Part shown: positions 11,001 through 24,500 of the stretch, in pieces
Position numbering within the stretch: the first letter of the stretch is position 1
How the letters are laid out: every line of letters begins with the position of its first letter
Assembly (NCBI RefSeq): GCF_905220415.1
Contig: NC_059550.1
Coordinates: 7,318,501-7,382,500 of the forward strand
Length of the DNA stretch: 64,000 nt
Direction of reading: 5' to 3'
Source: Colias croceus
Taxonomy: Eukaryota; Arthropoda; Insecta; Lepidoptera; Pieridae
The notes under the pieces: generated by a model
What the model was told of the DNA's origin: nothing
What the model saw: only the letters and a program-made list of their open reading frames with translations
Databases searched by the model: none
Program-made: the position numbers and the translations under genes

Positions 11001-14000
11001 ATAACAATTTTACATAAAGTATACTTATTTTCGTGAATTTTCTAAAAGATATCCGCAAAATGGACGCGAATAGGCAGGTGGACGCGAACAGGCGCAATGA
11101 CCCTATTTGAATAACTACTTGGCAATTTTGTTTACTGTGTACAATTATGTAATAACTGGGGATTCAGTTCATAAACTGTATAAATAAAACACGTAAAAGT
11201 AAAGGTTTAATATGTTTATTTTGTATTTATCTATGATCTGTTTCTTGGCATGTATAGGTGTCGTTGGCGCACAGGGCACGATTGCGCATGACATCTATAG
11301 ATGTCATTGGCGTTCAAAAGGTTAATAAAAATTATATCAAACACAAATGCTACTGAAAATCCTCTGCGTCATTAAATAGGAACCTATATAATTAGACCCA
11401 GCACGCAAATAAACGGACAGATTTAAATCCCTTAAATACGTGTAAGGGATACCCAAATTTTTGGCTCATTATTAACCGCAGCTACCCATATTAAGGATGT
11501 CATTATAACAAAATATGTATACAAAATTTTAATCTTACATGACGTCATTGGGACATGGAATGATAACGCTCGTAATTTTATTCTGTGTTCAATTTTATTC
11601 CAGAAGCTTATGGAAATAAAACTAACATTATTACGATGAATGTTGAAGTACACTCACAAGTAGGTACACTTGACTTAAATATTAACTATATTTTATGATA
11701 CGGAAAAACAGCACAAATATTTCACATAGAACTAGGGTAGAATATTGCTAATTGAATTCATTTTGTTAACAATCATCGAAGCCGAGGGCGGAAATTGATT
11801 ATCAAATAATCAATGCACCATGCAAGCGCTACCCTAAAATTTCCAATATTCTTCCGCACATAGTAATTTCAATAGAATAATTCAACAAGTTTAGCCATTG
11901 ACTATCGGTCAATCGATCCATTTTGTAAATGTACGTGTGATTTCAGCATGCGTGACTATCGACCTTTGACAGACTTTCATGTAAGCTTAAATTGATCATT
12001 TTATGAAAACACGCGAGGTGTCACCTATTTTCGTCAATATCAAATTAACTTTATTAAGTTCAATGTACGATGATATTGTAATAAAGTATGAAGTAAATTA
12101 ATTGGAACTATGATAGGAAAAGATGATTGAAAAAAGCTTAAAAGCTATCAGAAATATTAAAAATATACAATTCATTGAATATATCAACATACAACTGTGA
12201 TTACTCTTGATATTTCAAGATAAAACTATCTATATAATATATATAAGATGCGAAGTATGTAGGTACCTACATAGCAAGTAGGTAGGTAGTAGGTACGTAC
12301 ATATTATTCGAATTACCTGTATAATAATAATTACAACGCTATCTCCAAAAATCATATAAGTAGTGTAGTGCAATAACTTTAACATTTGGGATGAAGAAAA
12401 GCTTAAATATAGTAAGCGTATCTTCATAATGTGTATTTTTTTAATCCCGTACTTGTATTAAAGTAAGTAGATAGGTATAACAGAATATCCTATCATACAA
12501 AATTCATTTAGTTCCAATTAGTGTCAAAGACAAAAAAACATTGGTTCTTTATATCGCTTTATACAACACAAAGGATTCGAAATGAAGCAATTGCTAGTAA
12601 GTATTCTTCAACAAAGGCGAGGATTGTATCTTGCAAAAATTCTTTTTTTAGTTATTTATATTGTTAAAAAGCTCCGAAGAGTGAGAGATAAAAAGTCATT
12701 GACGCAAATAAATCTGATATTTTATTGTAGTCGGCTTCGTGAAAATAAATAAAAGAGTTATTAAAAATACAATTACATCAATAACATTTTTCATGCTTCA
12801 TAGCACTTTATATTTATAAAAGCACGTGTTTATTTTTTATCTACGTCTCATTTTAATGTTATTTTAAAAACAAATGTAAAATTTTGCAACAAAAAACTTT
12901 TTCATACAAACTATAATATTCTCAGAAAGACCACAGCAAAGCTTAGTTCAAAATCACCAAATCTGCTTACGAATTCCTAGCATATTACGAGCTGAAATAA
13001 CAGAAACACAACAAAGGGAAAAGCTTCCAAAACTGTGCCATGACATGTTTTAAATGAGTAAATTAGCCGCGGGTACAAAACTTGACTATTTCGTTGTAAA
13101 AGTACTGCTCAGAAGTTGACACAAAAACCTCAATGAACAAAAGAAAAATTACACTTTTTGCTTTCGTTCGAAGGTAAAACCCTTCCCTTGTTAAGGCTTA
13201 GAAAACACTACTTCTTGTGAAATATTACGTTGATAAGAGCGTAACAAGGCTGAGGTGCTTTCGCTTTTTTATATGTTTGACGTTTTAAATTATTTTCAGA
13301 TTCTTATTTATGTAAAACTCGATATAAGTAATATCTCGTCAGAATAAAATATATTTTACTGAAGCTGTATTAATCAACTACTAGGATTCGATAATTTCAC
13401 TGTTCACAGATAAAAAGTTCTGTATTCAGAATATCCGAAAGTGTTATGTTTTCCTTTAAAATCAAGCTGTTTCTCTTTGCGAGCACATTTTCACACCTTC
13501 ATAAGAAATAGGGAAAAAACGTTCTTTTTAACGTTACTGCACGGTCGAACAAAAGGAGTCTCCCCTAATGCACTCCCTCTTGGGTGCGAACTACAAGGGA
13601 CGCTATGTGGCAAATTATATTTTTTGCTAGGAAATGTGTCCACACGCCATTGTGCTGTTTTTTCAAAACATTAATCAAGTGAGAGTGTATTAGATGGAAG
13701 ATCGGACCAAAATGTAAAAAAAAACCAAAATGACGGAATACGATCTAATAAATCGCAAAACTTGAAGTTCCGTAAAATTGCATTTGAAAAGTTTTTCTTG
13801 TGAAGCATAAATTCATCCCGTTAGTCTCTTAAAGGAAAATAATGAGACGTTGATTGCACTTAGGCATAACAAAAGAAATGGAAATTGGAATACTTATAAA
13901 GCTCTCGGCTTCAAAGTCTCTTGTGGAAACGACGTCATCGCTCGAATACTCCGTGTAAATGATATATTATTATCTATCTCAGAGGCATAGAAACTGATGA

Positions 14001-17000
14001 AGTGCGTTCTTTATATTATGTAAAAAGAAAAAAGGAATCCATCAAATGTCACTACTATTTTGGACCATTTTCTATTATACCCAAGATTATACCATTTTCA
14101 GCTTGGAACTGTCAATCCATGTCAATCTTAACTAGTTTTTTTTGTTAGAAGCATGTACATTAGGGATAAGATAAAAGAGAAAGGTATTAAATGGAAAAAG
14201 GTTTTTTCTTGTATCTAATTTTAGGTTCTGTGTATTACAACTAAGCAGGTACTTTATCCCTCTTCATTTTTCTTGAATTGGTACTTTCAAGTGCTAGAGA
14301 CAAAGAGATAAAATAAGAAATATACATACTTTTATTATTCTCTTTTTATATTTCATGTAACTATAAATAGATTTACTATTGTTAGACTATATTCAGATTT
14401 AGTAAAGAAGTGGGACAGACCTGTTAAATAATTTATTAGGTAAAACCGCAAGGGACACAGAGAATATTTCAACTATTTCACACGTTTCGTATATTTCTAC
14501 GAGTTCATTCAAAATTTAGAGCAGAAATTTCAAGCTATGAAATCTATTCGGTATTATATTTTATCCGAATTTGATAGAAATATGGCAGTGTTTTTGGAAT
14601 TCGTGTGCACGAATTGACGGCGTTTTTGTTAGATAATTAATTTAACATATTACCTACCGACAAACTTTATACGGCCCCATGAATTTTATTTATGAAATAA
14701 TACTTGTTTTTACAGCAAAACTCGGCGAAACCGAGTAATATATTTTGTTCCAAACATACGAGGGATTTATCAACATATTTTTTATTACATATTCATAACT
14801 GTTACACCAAATGGAATAAAATTCATTCAAACATGCACCGACCTTTACGCGAGGTGGAAGCTAAAAATCCATACTTAATTTAAATGTAAATTCAGATAAC
14901 TTTGTACAAATGACTAGCTCCCAGAGGTGGTAACTTGGAGAATGTTAGCGTATTTCCCGTGGGCACCCTTCAGAACAACGGAACTTCTCAATTATGTATC
15001 CACCTTCTTGGCTATAGGGTAATGTTTGTCCTATAAGAGCCTGGGTCATCATAATATTTCTAATTAATCACTGAAAGTACGGAAAATACAAACAAAAATT
15101 TACATCGTTCATCACAACACATTTTTAAAACATCCATTCTTATCTATATAAGAACTATACTATGGTTATCCTCCCATAGAAATAAGCCAAAATAAGAGCG
15201 AAATTACCTTCTAGCAAAAAATTTGGTAAAATTGATCAAAACATAATGAACAACAACAACAAAAGGACAACTTAACTAAACTTTTTGGACAACGAAAGGC
15301 TGATGATGATGATGATGATCAATCATAATACTTTTTTCCTAAGAGCCACTGTTATGGAGATGCCTATTTACCTAATACAATTTATAAAAATTCTAAAATA
15401 GATACTATTAGCTTTCCGCCCGCGTTTTCAAAGAAAAAGCCGCATAGTTCCTTTAAAACCTATCCTATGTGTTAATCCAAGTTACCCTCTAAATGTGTGC
15501 TTAATTTCATTGTAATCGGTTCCGTAATATTTGCGTGAAAAGTGTAACACACATCCTCACAAACTTTCGCATTTATAATATTATAGTAGGATTATGTAGA
15601 CATTTCCACTCCACATCGACACATTGTAAATAGTAATTAACCTATTATTTTTTCATCCTAACACTGTTGAAATGCAAAACATAACATAATAAACCTCAGA
15701 TTACAGTAATAAACGATAAATCCCACTAAATGCTAGCTAGTGGCTATTTCTAACAATATATCTTGAATAATGAGGCATTAGGGAGCTTCCATGTTCGCAT
15801 TAAGGTTTTATAGTGCTCTTATAAAAGAGTACAACAGTCTTATATATCGTAGAATATTTAACATTACATTTTAGACTTTTTAGATATATAAAGTGATATT
15901 AATTTATAGCTTCGATTCTAGAAGAGATAGTAGGTATTGAAACGAGTTAACTATCCTCGTATTTCTATAAAAGAAGTGAACGTTTCTAGTGTTCCCTAGA
16001 ATTAAGTATTAGTAGAAGATAACCGCTTTATTACTCTACGTAAAGATTTATTTTGGAATAATATTCCCTTAATAATTATAAGAATTGTGTAGATATTATT
16101 TAAGCCTGATGTATTTTTGCACATCTTTTAAAAATTATTTAGCGTAAGCTTTCTTTGCTAAGAAGCAACAACCTTGTGCTAAAATTTTTAATATATAAAA
16201 GTCAAATTATGCGTCAAAGTTAAGGGCCTTTTCCCATCGCGTGTAGAGCAGTTATTTTTTCACGGAAACAGTAAAATTTCCATAAAGCGTGACTGGTTTT
16301 ACACTTCTTATTATAAAATGTTTTTACGTTATTGTTTCCGAGACAAATGAATTTGATGTTAAGATAAAATTCATTGTTTTATCTAGTTTAATATTGGTCT
16401 AAAAATATTTCAGTTTTTTAGTATTTATCTACACAATAATATCTGTAAGATTACCGTCCGCGAGTGCTTAAGCTTTCATAATTTTTTATAGCAAATCGTT
16501 AAAAACGCAAGTTAACATTTTCAATAAGATAAGACAAATAATGTTGTGCTTGTATAAAAGACTATCCTTGTTGGGCCAACACAAAGAGTATTGCTGTATC
16601 TACAATAAAGTACTACACACTTCCCATAAATGGTTTATAAACCGTTTGAGCCGATGGATGGATACGCTGACAAATCAATTAAGCTCTGTTTGAGTCTGAC
16701 ACTATTTTCGTTTACACTTTGTCCATGTACACACGGCATGTTTTAACTCAAAATGAAATTGGGATAAAAGGAATAGAGTTTACAAAGTACATCACTTTAA
16801 TTTTTGAAAGTGGTTGTGACTTGTGACGTTGATAAAGAATTTATATTAAAAGGGCTGTGATGTTATCTACGTTGAGTTAACTATGTAAAATATTACAGTA
16901 CAGTTCCGAATATTTTTTATGTGTCCGATAAATAATTTAACCAGAATTGTTGTTGAGAGATATAAAGCTCTTATGAAAACAAAAATTACCATATTCAATG

Positions 17001-20000
17001 CGATCGAGGTCATTAAATGACCAATTAAATATTCTTCATTTTCACTGGTTTTCATAAGCTTGTGTTATCACTAACAATGAGATTTTGAATTATTTTATGC
17101 TTATAATACTCATTATAAGGAAATATTGTTAACTTATAGATTCCCTTACACTTTATACGAGGATTATATATTTTTTGTCCTACTGCTTTTTACGAAACGT
17201 GATATTTTCGTCGTTCCAAGCAAACTCATCGATTTTATTAAAAGTCCCTGTCAGTGTCGCGATTAGCATACAGTAAAGTTAGCTGGGAATATTTATCATT
17301 AGTTAAGAAGTTCTGTCTTTAAAAAATAACTTTAGACTTTACTAAAATATCATCTAAAGTTTTAATAGTATTAAGTAAATAGAAGAGATGTATGAAGAAC
17401 ATTGATTACATTTCATAACATAATCTATTTAATAAGCCTCCACAGTATCTACTTACCAGACTTAATTATATTTTCTCAGAAATATGTACAAACAAATTGG
17501 ATAAAATGTTTTTGTTCAGAACATAACAATCTTACGTCACGTAAATGTATGCTATTTCAGCGGAAAATAAACGCACTGTAGAGACTATAATAATAAATAT
17601 AGTATGCTTATTGCTTATACATGGTGTTCAAAAGCAACGTCAAATATATTGAAACAATAAATATGTCAAGTCTTTATGAATTTTAACACTTTCTCGAACT
17701 TTTTGTTACGTTTAGGTACGCTGTTTACATAATGTATAATTGCTACATTGTTTTTTATAAACATTAACTTAAAATATTACATTAACAAGTATCGTCGCAA
17801 AATTTGAATTGTGATTTCTTATTTTAAATCCATATATCCCATTCCGTGCAAATTGTCTTTTTATTTGGTAACTAACTTTAGCAAACTCAATTAAAACAAC
17901 ACTTGGTTAATTCAGCCTTAGTACTTCGAAATGGTTTTCAAGTGTTTTGATCCCAAACTAGTTTGATCACGTTTTCATTAACGTCACAGTCGAGCCCACC
18001 CTGTATAGTATATAGGTATAAGTGGATATAGCAGTTCCCGTAACGGGAAGGTCGGAAAAGAGCCAAAAACAAACAGGGGTTTGTTATTTATTCATTCAGT
18101 ATCGATCTAAATACACCCTCTTTGTGTGACGATATTTTATTAGATTACATTCTTGAACTTGCTGTAGCAATTAATTCTGTATAATTAGAAAGGGACTGTA
18201 TTCGGGAGGATATTAATATGGATAGTAGATTTCTATTAAACACTAGCGGTCCGCCCCGGCTTCACCCGTAATACATATTCACGTTTTCTCTACATAAGAA
18301 CCATCCTCGTACTTCAAGGAATATAATAAAAAAAGAATTAAAGAAATCGGTTCAGCTGTTCTAAAGTTATGCGCTTACCAACACATTTTGGGATTCATTT
18401 TTTATATTATAGATTTTGTAGTAATGCGTAGCTTGTGCGTAGCACGTTATACGTTTTTATCTTCATCACATTATAGTGCGTGTGTGTACGGCATTTTGTG
18501 ACTTTTAGATGTAGGTTTGTGATTAATATTTCTTCTTTTATCGGAAAAGAAACAACCCGAAATATATAATATGCAAAAGTATAGAGAAACGAGAATATTA
18601 ACTTGCCTAACCTCATAGGGACTTCCAAACTATTTGTGTAGCATATAGGTAGGTATCTACATATAATAAGTTTCTGCCAAGAATAGATTGCCTCACCTTG
18701 ATTAAAGGGAAGTTGAGATATTATCAGCTTTGCTTTGATGACCAATATACATATAGACTGATTGGGAAATTCATCTTTGTATCAATATTAAAGTTCTAGT
18801 ATAGTGTAATATGATGTGTACAAGATCTGGGGTCTTGGGAGTTGAATAAAAAAATCTAATTGGTTCAATTGAAAGATAATTACAAATAAACAGCTTGCAG
18901 TGTTTGTGTTATTTACTATGCATAGATACCTAGTTATATAGTAACATATTATATTCCTAGTGTTTAGGACGTCAGGTATACCTATAAATTAGAAAATTTT
19001 AGTTTATGGTGATAAATTTTTCGTGAGTGAGGACCTAAATATTATCCGTTGAAAAATTAAAGAATATTGAATTTCGAAACGATCTACATATAGGTAGGTA
19101 CATATTATAAATAATATAAATTTAATCGAAATAAGAATCACAAAAATCTTAACAATTTCATAAAATATAACGGAGAGGAAACGTGCGTTTGATAGTAAAA
19201 AGTTCAAAGGATATTTTGGCCAGTAAAGAGACTTGAATATTTAATCAAAATATTTCAAACAGCTAACCCTCTTTGGCCCCTGCTAGTTAATATTTAATGA
19301 TCAGTAATTATTATTCCCCGCTTTCTTGTATAAACTAACATAATTAAAATTTCAAAAGACAAGGCCGAATTTTCCATTTAATCAGTTATAAAATTCCGTA
19401 AGTCATTTGCAATGTATCAAATGTTGTAAAGAATCCATTCCAATGTAGGTAATATCCCTAATAAATATTTAGCAATCGCAACAAACTTTAACAATTAAAA
19501 CGTGTGCCCTCTCAAACAAAATTAAACTCTGTAATGTAGGTAATACTAGATGATAAGTTAGTTTAGTTTAAAGGTCTCTGAATGACTTTGCCTTGGCATT
19601 CAAACTTTAAACGTCGAAAACAAAGGTTGAAATCTGATTTATGTATAATGTTAAAATAATTTAATTTATACTTTGTGTTGTTACATCTTGATGGAACTAC
19701 ATTTTATAGTAAAGAAACACACACTAATTCCATTTTATTTAGATTTTTATTACAATAAACTACGACCGGTTTCACAACATCATCCTAAAATAATTATTGT
19801 ACAACGTGTAAAAATTATTATTTTTGTTCTATAAATGATGCAATTTGATATATATTGGATTAAAAAAATCAATCGTTTCGTAAAGGTAAAATCAAAATTA
19901 ACCAACCAAAAACTTCAACCCTGGCAGAGCCGAGGCGCATGCTTAGTAGGAATTAATTCAAAACTGTTATTGTCTCTTGTAAGCTCCGTCGTTATATTAT

Positions 20001-21518
20001 TTGAAACGAAAGGCTGTTTTATAAATAGCCGTCATAAAGATGCCCTAAACCCGATCCCCTAATTACGTAGCAGGGAAGAGGTCTTTCATCTTTTATCAAT
20101 ATTACGTAGGCTAGGTTAATAACTGTAGTACCTATTGTACATGACTTCATTATATTGGACTATCTTATAAGCTTACTTTTCTAAGATTAATTTCGTGTTG
20201 AAACTTACGGTAAAATTTACCATTCTTTTAATACAAGCATGTACCTAATATTTGATCAGAAATGTGATCCAAACAAAACATAATTCGTAGCACGTAATAA
20301 GTAAAAAGCATACTCTATTTTAAGCAGCCGTCTAAAAATGGACACAATACCTTATACGGATAAATTTTCCAACTTACTTACATGATAGAAATATCAGTGT
20401 GAAAGCTTCGTGATTGATTGTGATCCGTGTATCGGGGACATGTTACATGTGTTTTACAAAATGGAGGTTTGAAAAGATAATACCGCTCTGTAACATATCT
20501 GTGTTTATTTTCAAATAGAATATCGTATTATAATATTACAGTATGTGACAAAAAAATAAGTAAGGTATTTGCCCGTAATCTGCAGCAGTCAAAACTTATG
20601 AAATTAATTTCTCTACGTAGACATAAGGAGTAAAAATTGAGATGTTCTAAAGTTCTTACAAAAATACTAAAACAACTTTTCTACGTATAAAATCAAATAA
20701 AATATTAAGTAAATACGTGGGATAATGCAATACACGTGTAAATATGAATAAATCCCGTCTCAACAGGATTACAATTCGAATCACACTTTGTTATGTCAAA
20801 GCTTTAGCTTTCTTTCGTGGATATTTTATTTTATAAGGAAAGCTGTGAAATCTGTTTTCATATTTCATTTTTATTACTTATATTTCTATTAGGTACGATA
20901 TTTTGTTGTAATATTAAGAAATAAAAAATTATACTAACGTACATCTAAATATCTATTTCAACACTTGCCGCTTACGTTTATCTTAAAAATATGTTTAAGC
21001 CAAAAACATTTTGCTCTTTTTCAAAGAAAGAAAGAAGTTCTATGTTTCGTTTTATAATTTTGTTCACTTCTTTATTTCCAATCCGACATTATGAATGATT
21101 GATTATAAATTTTATAGAAAATAACATAAGAAGTGTTCTATAATATAATTTATTTTTTTTACATTTTATTTGTGACTTTAGCCTACCTCTGACCTTTCTC
21201 TCTACCAATAATATTTAGCGTGATGTAACATAAGGAGACCTCTTTAAGCCGCTACACGTTCTTGTTAAAATGTATGAGAATGACCAAAATAACGATTTTG
21301 TTAGCTGCGAAGTTTAGAAAATTGAAACATTTATAAAACTAAGTTTTTTATGACGAAACAATTTGAAGAGGAAATTCTATTATTACCTACATCTATCTAT
21401 ATCTACATATAATAAATCTGTAGAAGGGTCAATTCTGTACATTGAAAATATTGAAAAAATAAATAGCAGGGGGTGTTACTGGATCGATACCAAACCCAAA
21501 TATGTGATTAAAAAAATT

Positions 21519-21555
<37 letters not shown>

Positions 21556-24500
21556 ATGTGAAGGCATCACGTGAAAACTAGCGGTTCGATTTCGATGAAA
21601 CTTGGTATAATTATACCTTATTATCCTGGGCGTAAAATAGGATACTTTTTATCCTGGAAAAATACGTAGAAAAAAATTAATCTTAATTTTTCAGTTTTAT
21701 CCATAGACGTTGTTCCGTAGAACCGCGAACACACGTTGCGTATTATTATAGGCCTAGCCGTATTTGGGAATTGGGTCCAATAGATATTTATAAGATGTTA
21801 TTGACAGAGGTACTCAAAATGGAGAAATAACCATCCACGCGAAGACCGACATCCGCGCGGACGGAGTCGCGGGCGGAAGCTAGTCCAAAATAAAATCGTA
21901 ACTGAGTCTTCATAGAATTACAAATTAAAAATAAGACTGATCAAAAACCATATTTCCTCATCTACTTGGAAAGTAAATCGAAATTAGTAAAGCTCCTGAG
22001 CAATGATTACTTTAATCAAAGTTAATCAACTGCAACGTCCATATAAAGTAGCGTCTGGCCATCGAATGTTCTAGTTCGTTTACATATATAGCGAATCCAA
22101 TTATTGTTCTGTTTAGTATTCACCTGCCAGTTTCATAAGCAAACTATAATTGGTGCCCCTGACATGAATGGGGTTGAAACGACTGTTATACGAGGGATAA
22201 TGTTCAAGGCCGAATGTGTGCAGTTTAAATATTGTGAATTTGTTATCATCAAGAGTAAACTTTTATAATGTGGTTATAATAAGTTTAGTACCTAGTTTGC
22301 TCTTTAAAAGTTTGTTATTCAATATTTTTTAAATATGGATACTTTTATTTATTTACTTCATGCATGTCACGTCCTTTTAGCAAGTGAAAAATAAGAGAGT
22401 CGTGTTCAATGAATGTAAAACATTTCCTTTTTTTCACGTGAAATGTGACATGTTTAAAAACAAAAGCGCTGAAAGTCAGATCAAATTTCGTGGCACAATG
22501 GGCGTTTTTCCATTACCCGGCCCGGCACCGGCACGGCAACGGCATGGTCGGGGACCGGTACCGGCACCGGGACTTCGTTTTTCCATTGCGCCGGTGTCGA
22601 TGCCGGTTTACGCCCGGTCCCTCCGCTCCGCTCCCTCCTACCCGCCCCGCGCAGTTACACACTCACACGGCTACAATTCAAATAAATATGCAATACACAT
22701 GCAATTTTGCCGGGCCGGCACAAGTGGGAAGCTTGCTACCCCGGCGACGGCGACGGCACCGGCAGGACTCAATGCCGTGCCGGTGCCGGGCCGGGTAATG
22801 GAAAAACGCCCATTATCAAAACCAGTCCATTAATTTTCGCAACGTAGTTGAAAAATTCGTGAATAATGCTATTTCACAGCAGAAAAGCATTCCAAAGCAT
22901 TAAATTTGCGCTCGTTTCAACGCATCGCTTCAATGGCTATAATATTTGTGAACACTTGTAGTGTTGATGTTATTGCAATACATAATATTATTATTTATGT
23001 TATACACTCGGATGCAAAAAAATCGCACACCCAGTACATTTTAAGTTCAGCCTCAATTTTTTTATTGTATGTTATCATTTATTTTTTAATAAATAGAGTT
23101 TATGGTAAATAAATACCGTAATTTAATGTTTCCTTTTATCGCCTTACAAATAGCTATTTTATTTAAAAAAGTGAAAAGGTAATCGTCTATAAAGAGCAAA
23201 AGCAATATCTACCGACAGAAAAAATTAAAAAAAATCAAAAAGTTTAAAGATGAATCTCAAAACATAATATAAACTTATGAGAAGAAATGTTTTCATCAAA
23301 GTAGACTATTACCATTTTCTTTTCCACCACTTATATGGATATTGGATATACATATAAGATATATTGTACTAAAGATAAGCTGCATTACTGCTAAAATACA
23401 ATTAAAAAACCATAGCATTAAAGTTGTATCTCAAAGAACAAATTAGAATTAATTTATTAGAAATAGAAAACCTTCAATGAAGTGAGACGAGTTATCTCAA
23501 AGCTTCTTCACAAAGAAACACGACATAAAAAACACTTCTGTGATAACGTTGATAAGAACATAAGTACTGAGCCAGCTTATTAAACTTGGCTATGAATTTT
23601 GTTTGTAATCCGATGTGCTATTGCAAACTTTAGACCGCTGGAAAATGCACGCTTTTTTTAGTAAAATGTTTTTTTAGAATTTTCATAGAGGAAGTTTTAA
23701 ATTTGAAAAACATGTCAACATGGTGAAATCATGATTATAATAATTTTTGAAATATCGTTATTTTGACAAGGCATACAAATGGAAAGCAATATTTATAAAC
23801 AAACTAGCGGTCCGCCCCGGCTTCGCCCGTGGTACATCTCATACACACACATCTACATCTACATAAGAACCATCCTCGAACTTCAAGGAATATTATAAAA
23901 AATTTTTTATCGAAATCGGTTCAGCCGTTCTCGAGTTATGCGCTTACCAACACATTTTGCGATTCATTTTTATATATAAGATAAGAAAACACCATAACAA
24001 AAGTTGCGTCAGCAAGTCTTCAAAATCCACAAAAACTACCAAAGATCCTATAAGATAAATATAATAAAACAAAGTAGTATGAAAAATGTCACGATAACAG
24101 TTATTATCGTAGAAGACTTAATCGTTTGGGTATGTAACTACCTAGTTAGTTTCTTTAATTCTGTATCTAATTCATATGCAAGATGTCGAAACTGAAGTCG
24201 ATTTCATACGTGTCGAATTACATTCCATGTACATGGATATGGTAATGCCTTATGAATGTAATTATGTCTCTGAAATACAGAACTATATTACACACCCACA
24301 CATGCAAACAATAGCTTTAGGTACATATTTTATTAAGTACAAAATTCCTGCACTAGGTATATAAATAAAATAAATACATAAATAGATAAATAAAATATAT
24401 AGGACTAACATATATGAAATCAACCAAGTAAAACTAAGGACGTAGTTTGTTTACAAATAAATTTAGTTGATATAGAAATAGAACTGAATTTTTCCATATG

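Larger units (their letters stand above)
8412..11325. mobile_element. piggyBac-type non-autonomous element with TTAA target duplications
   Basis: TTAA at 8412-8415 and TTAA at 11322-11325 flank ends ccttttgaccgcca (8416) and, inverted, ccttttgaacgcca (to 11321), matching at 13 of 14 bases. TTAA target choice is the hallmark of the piggyBac superfamily. Palindromic subterminal words with a shared ggcg suffix occur at about 8727 (ttggcatgtatacatgccaa), 9281, 11247 and 11289 (gacatctatagatgtc), as expected of internal repeats near the ends. There is no transposase frame. The element is split by a second transposon (9349-11110). Confidence 0.75.

Noticed and set aside
17880..18010. Possible mariner end (caccctgtatagta)
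   Set aside because: No matching inverted end at a sensible distance could be found.
22384..22833. 149-codon and overlapping 117-codon plus-strand frames
   Set aside because: Both lie over a GC-rich foldback MITE with 42-bp inverted ends. The proteins are low-complexity Pro/Ala/Arg and depend on GC richness, with no domain.
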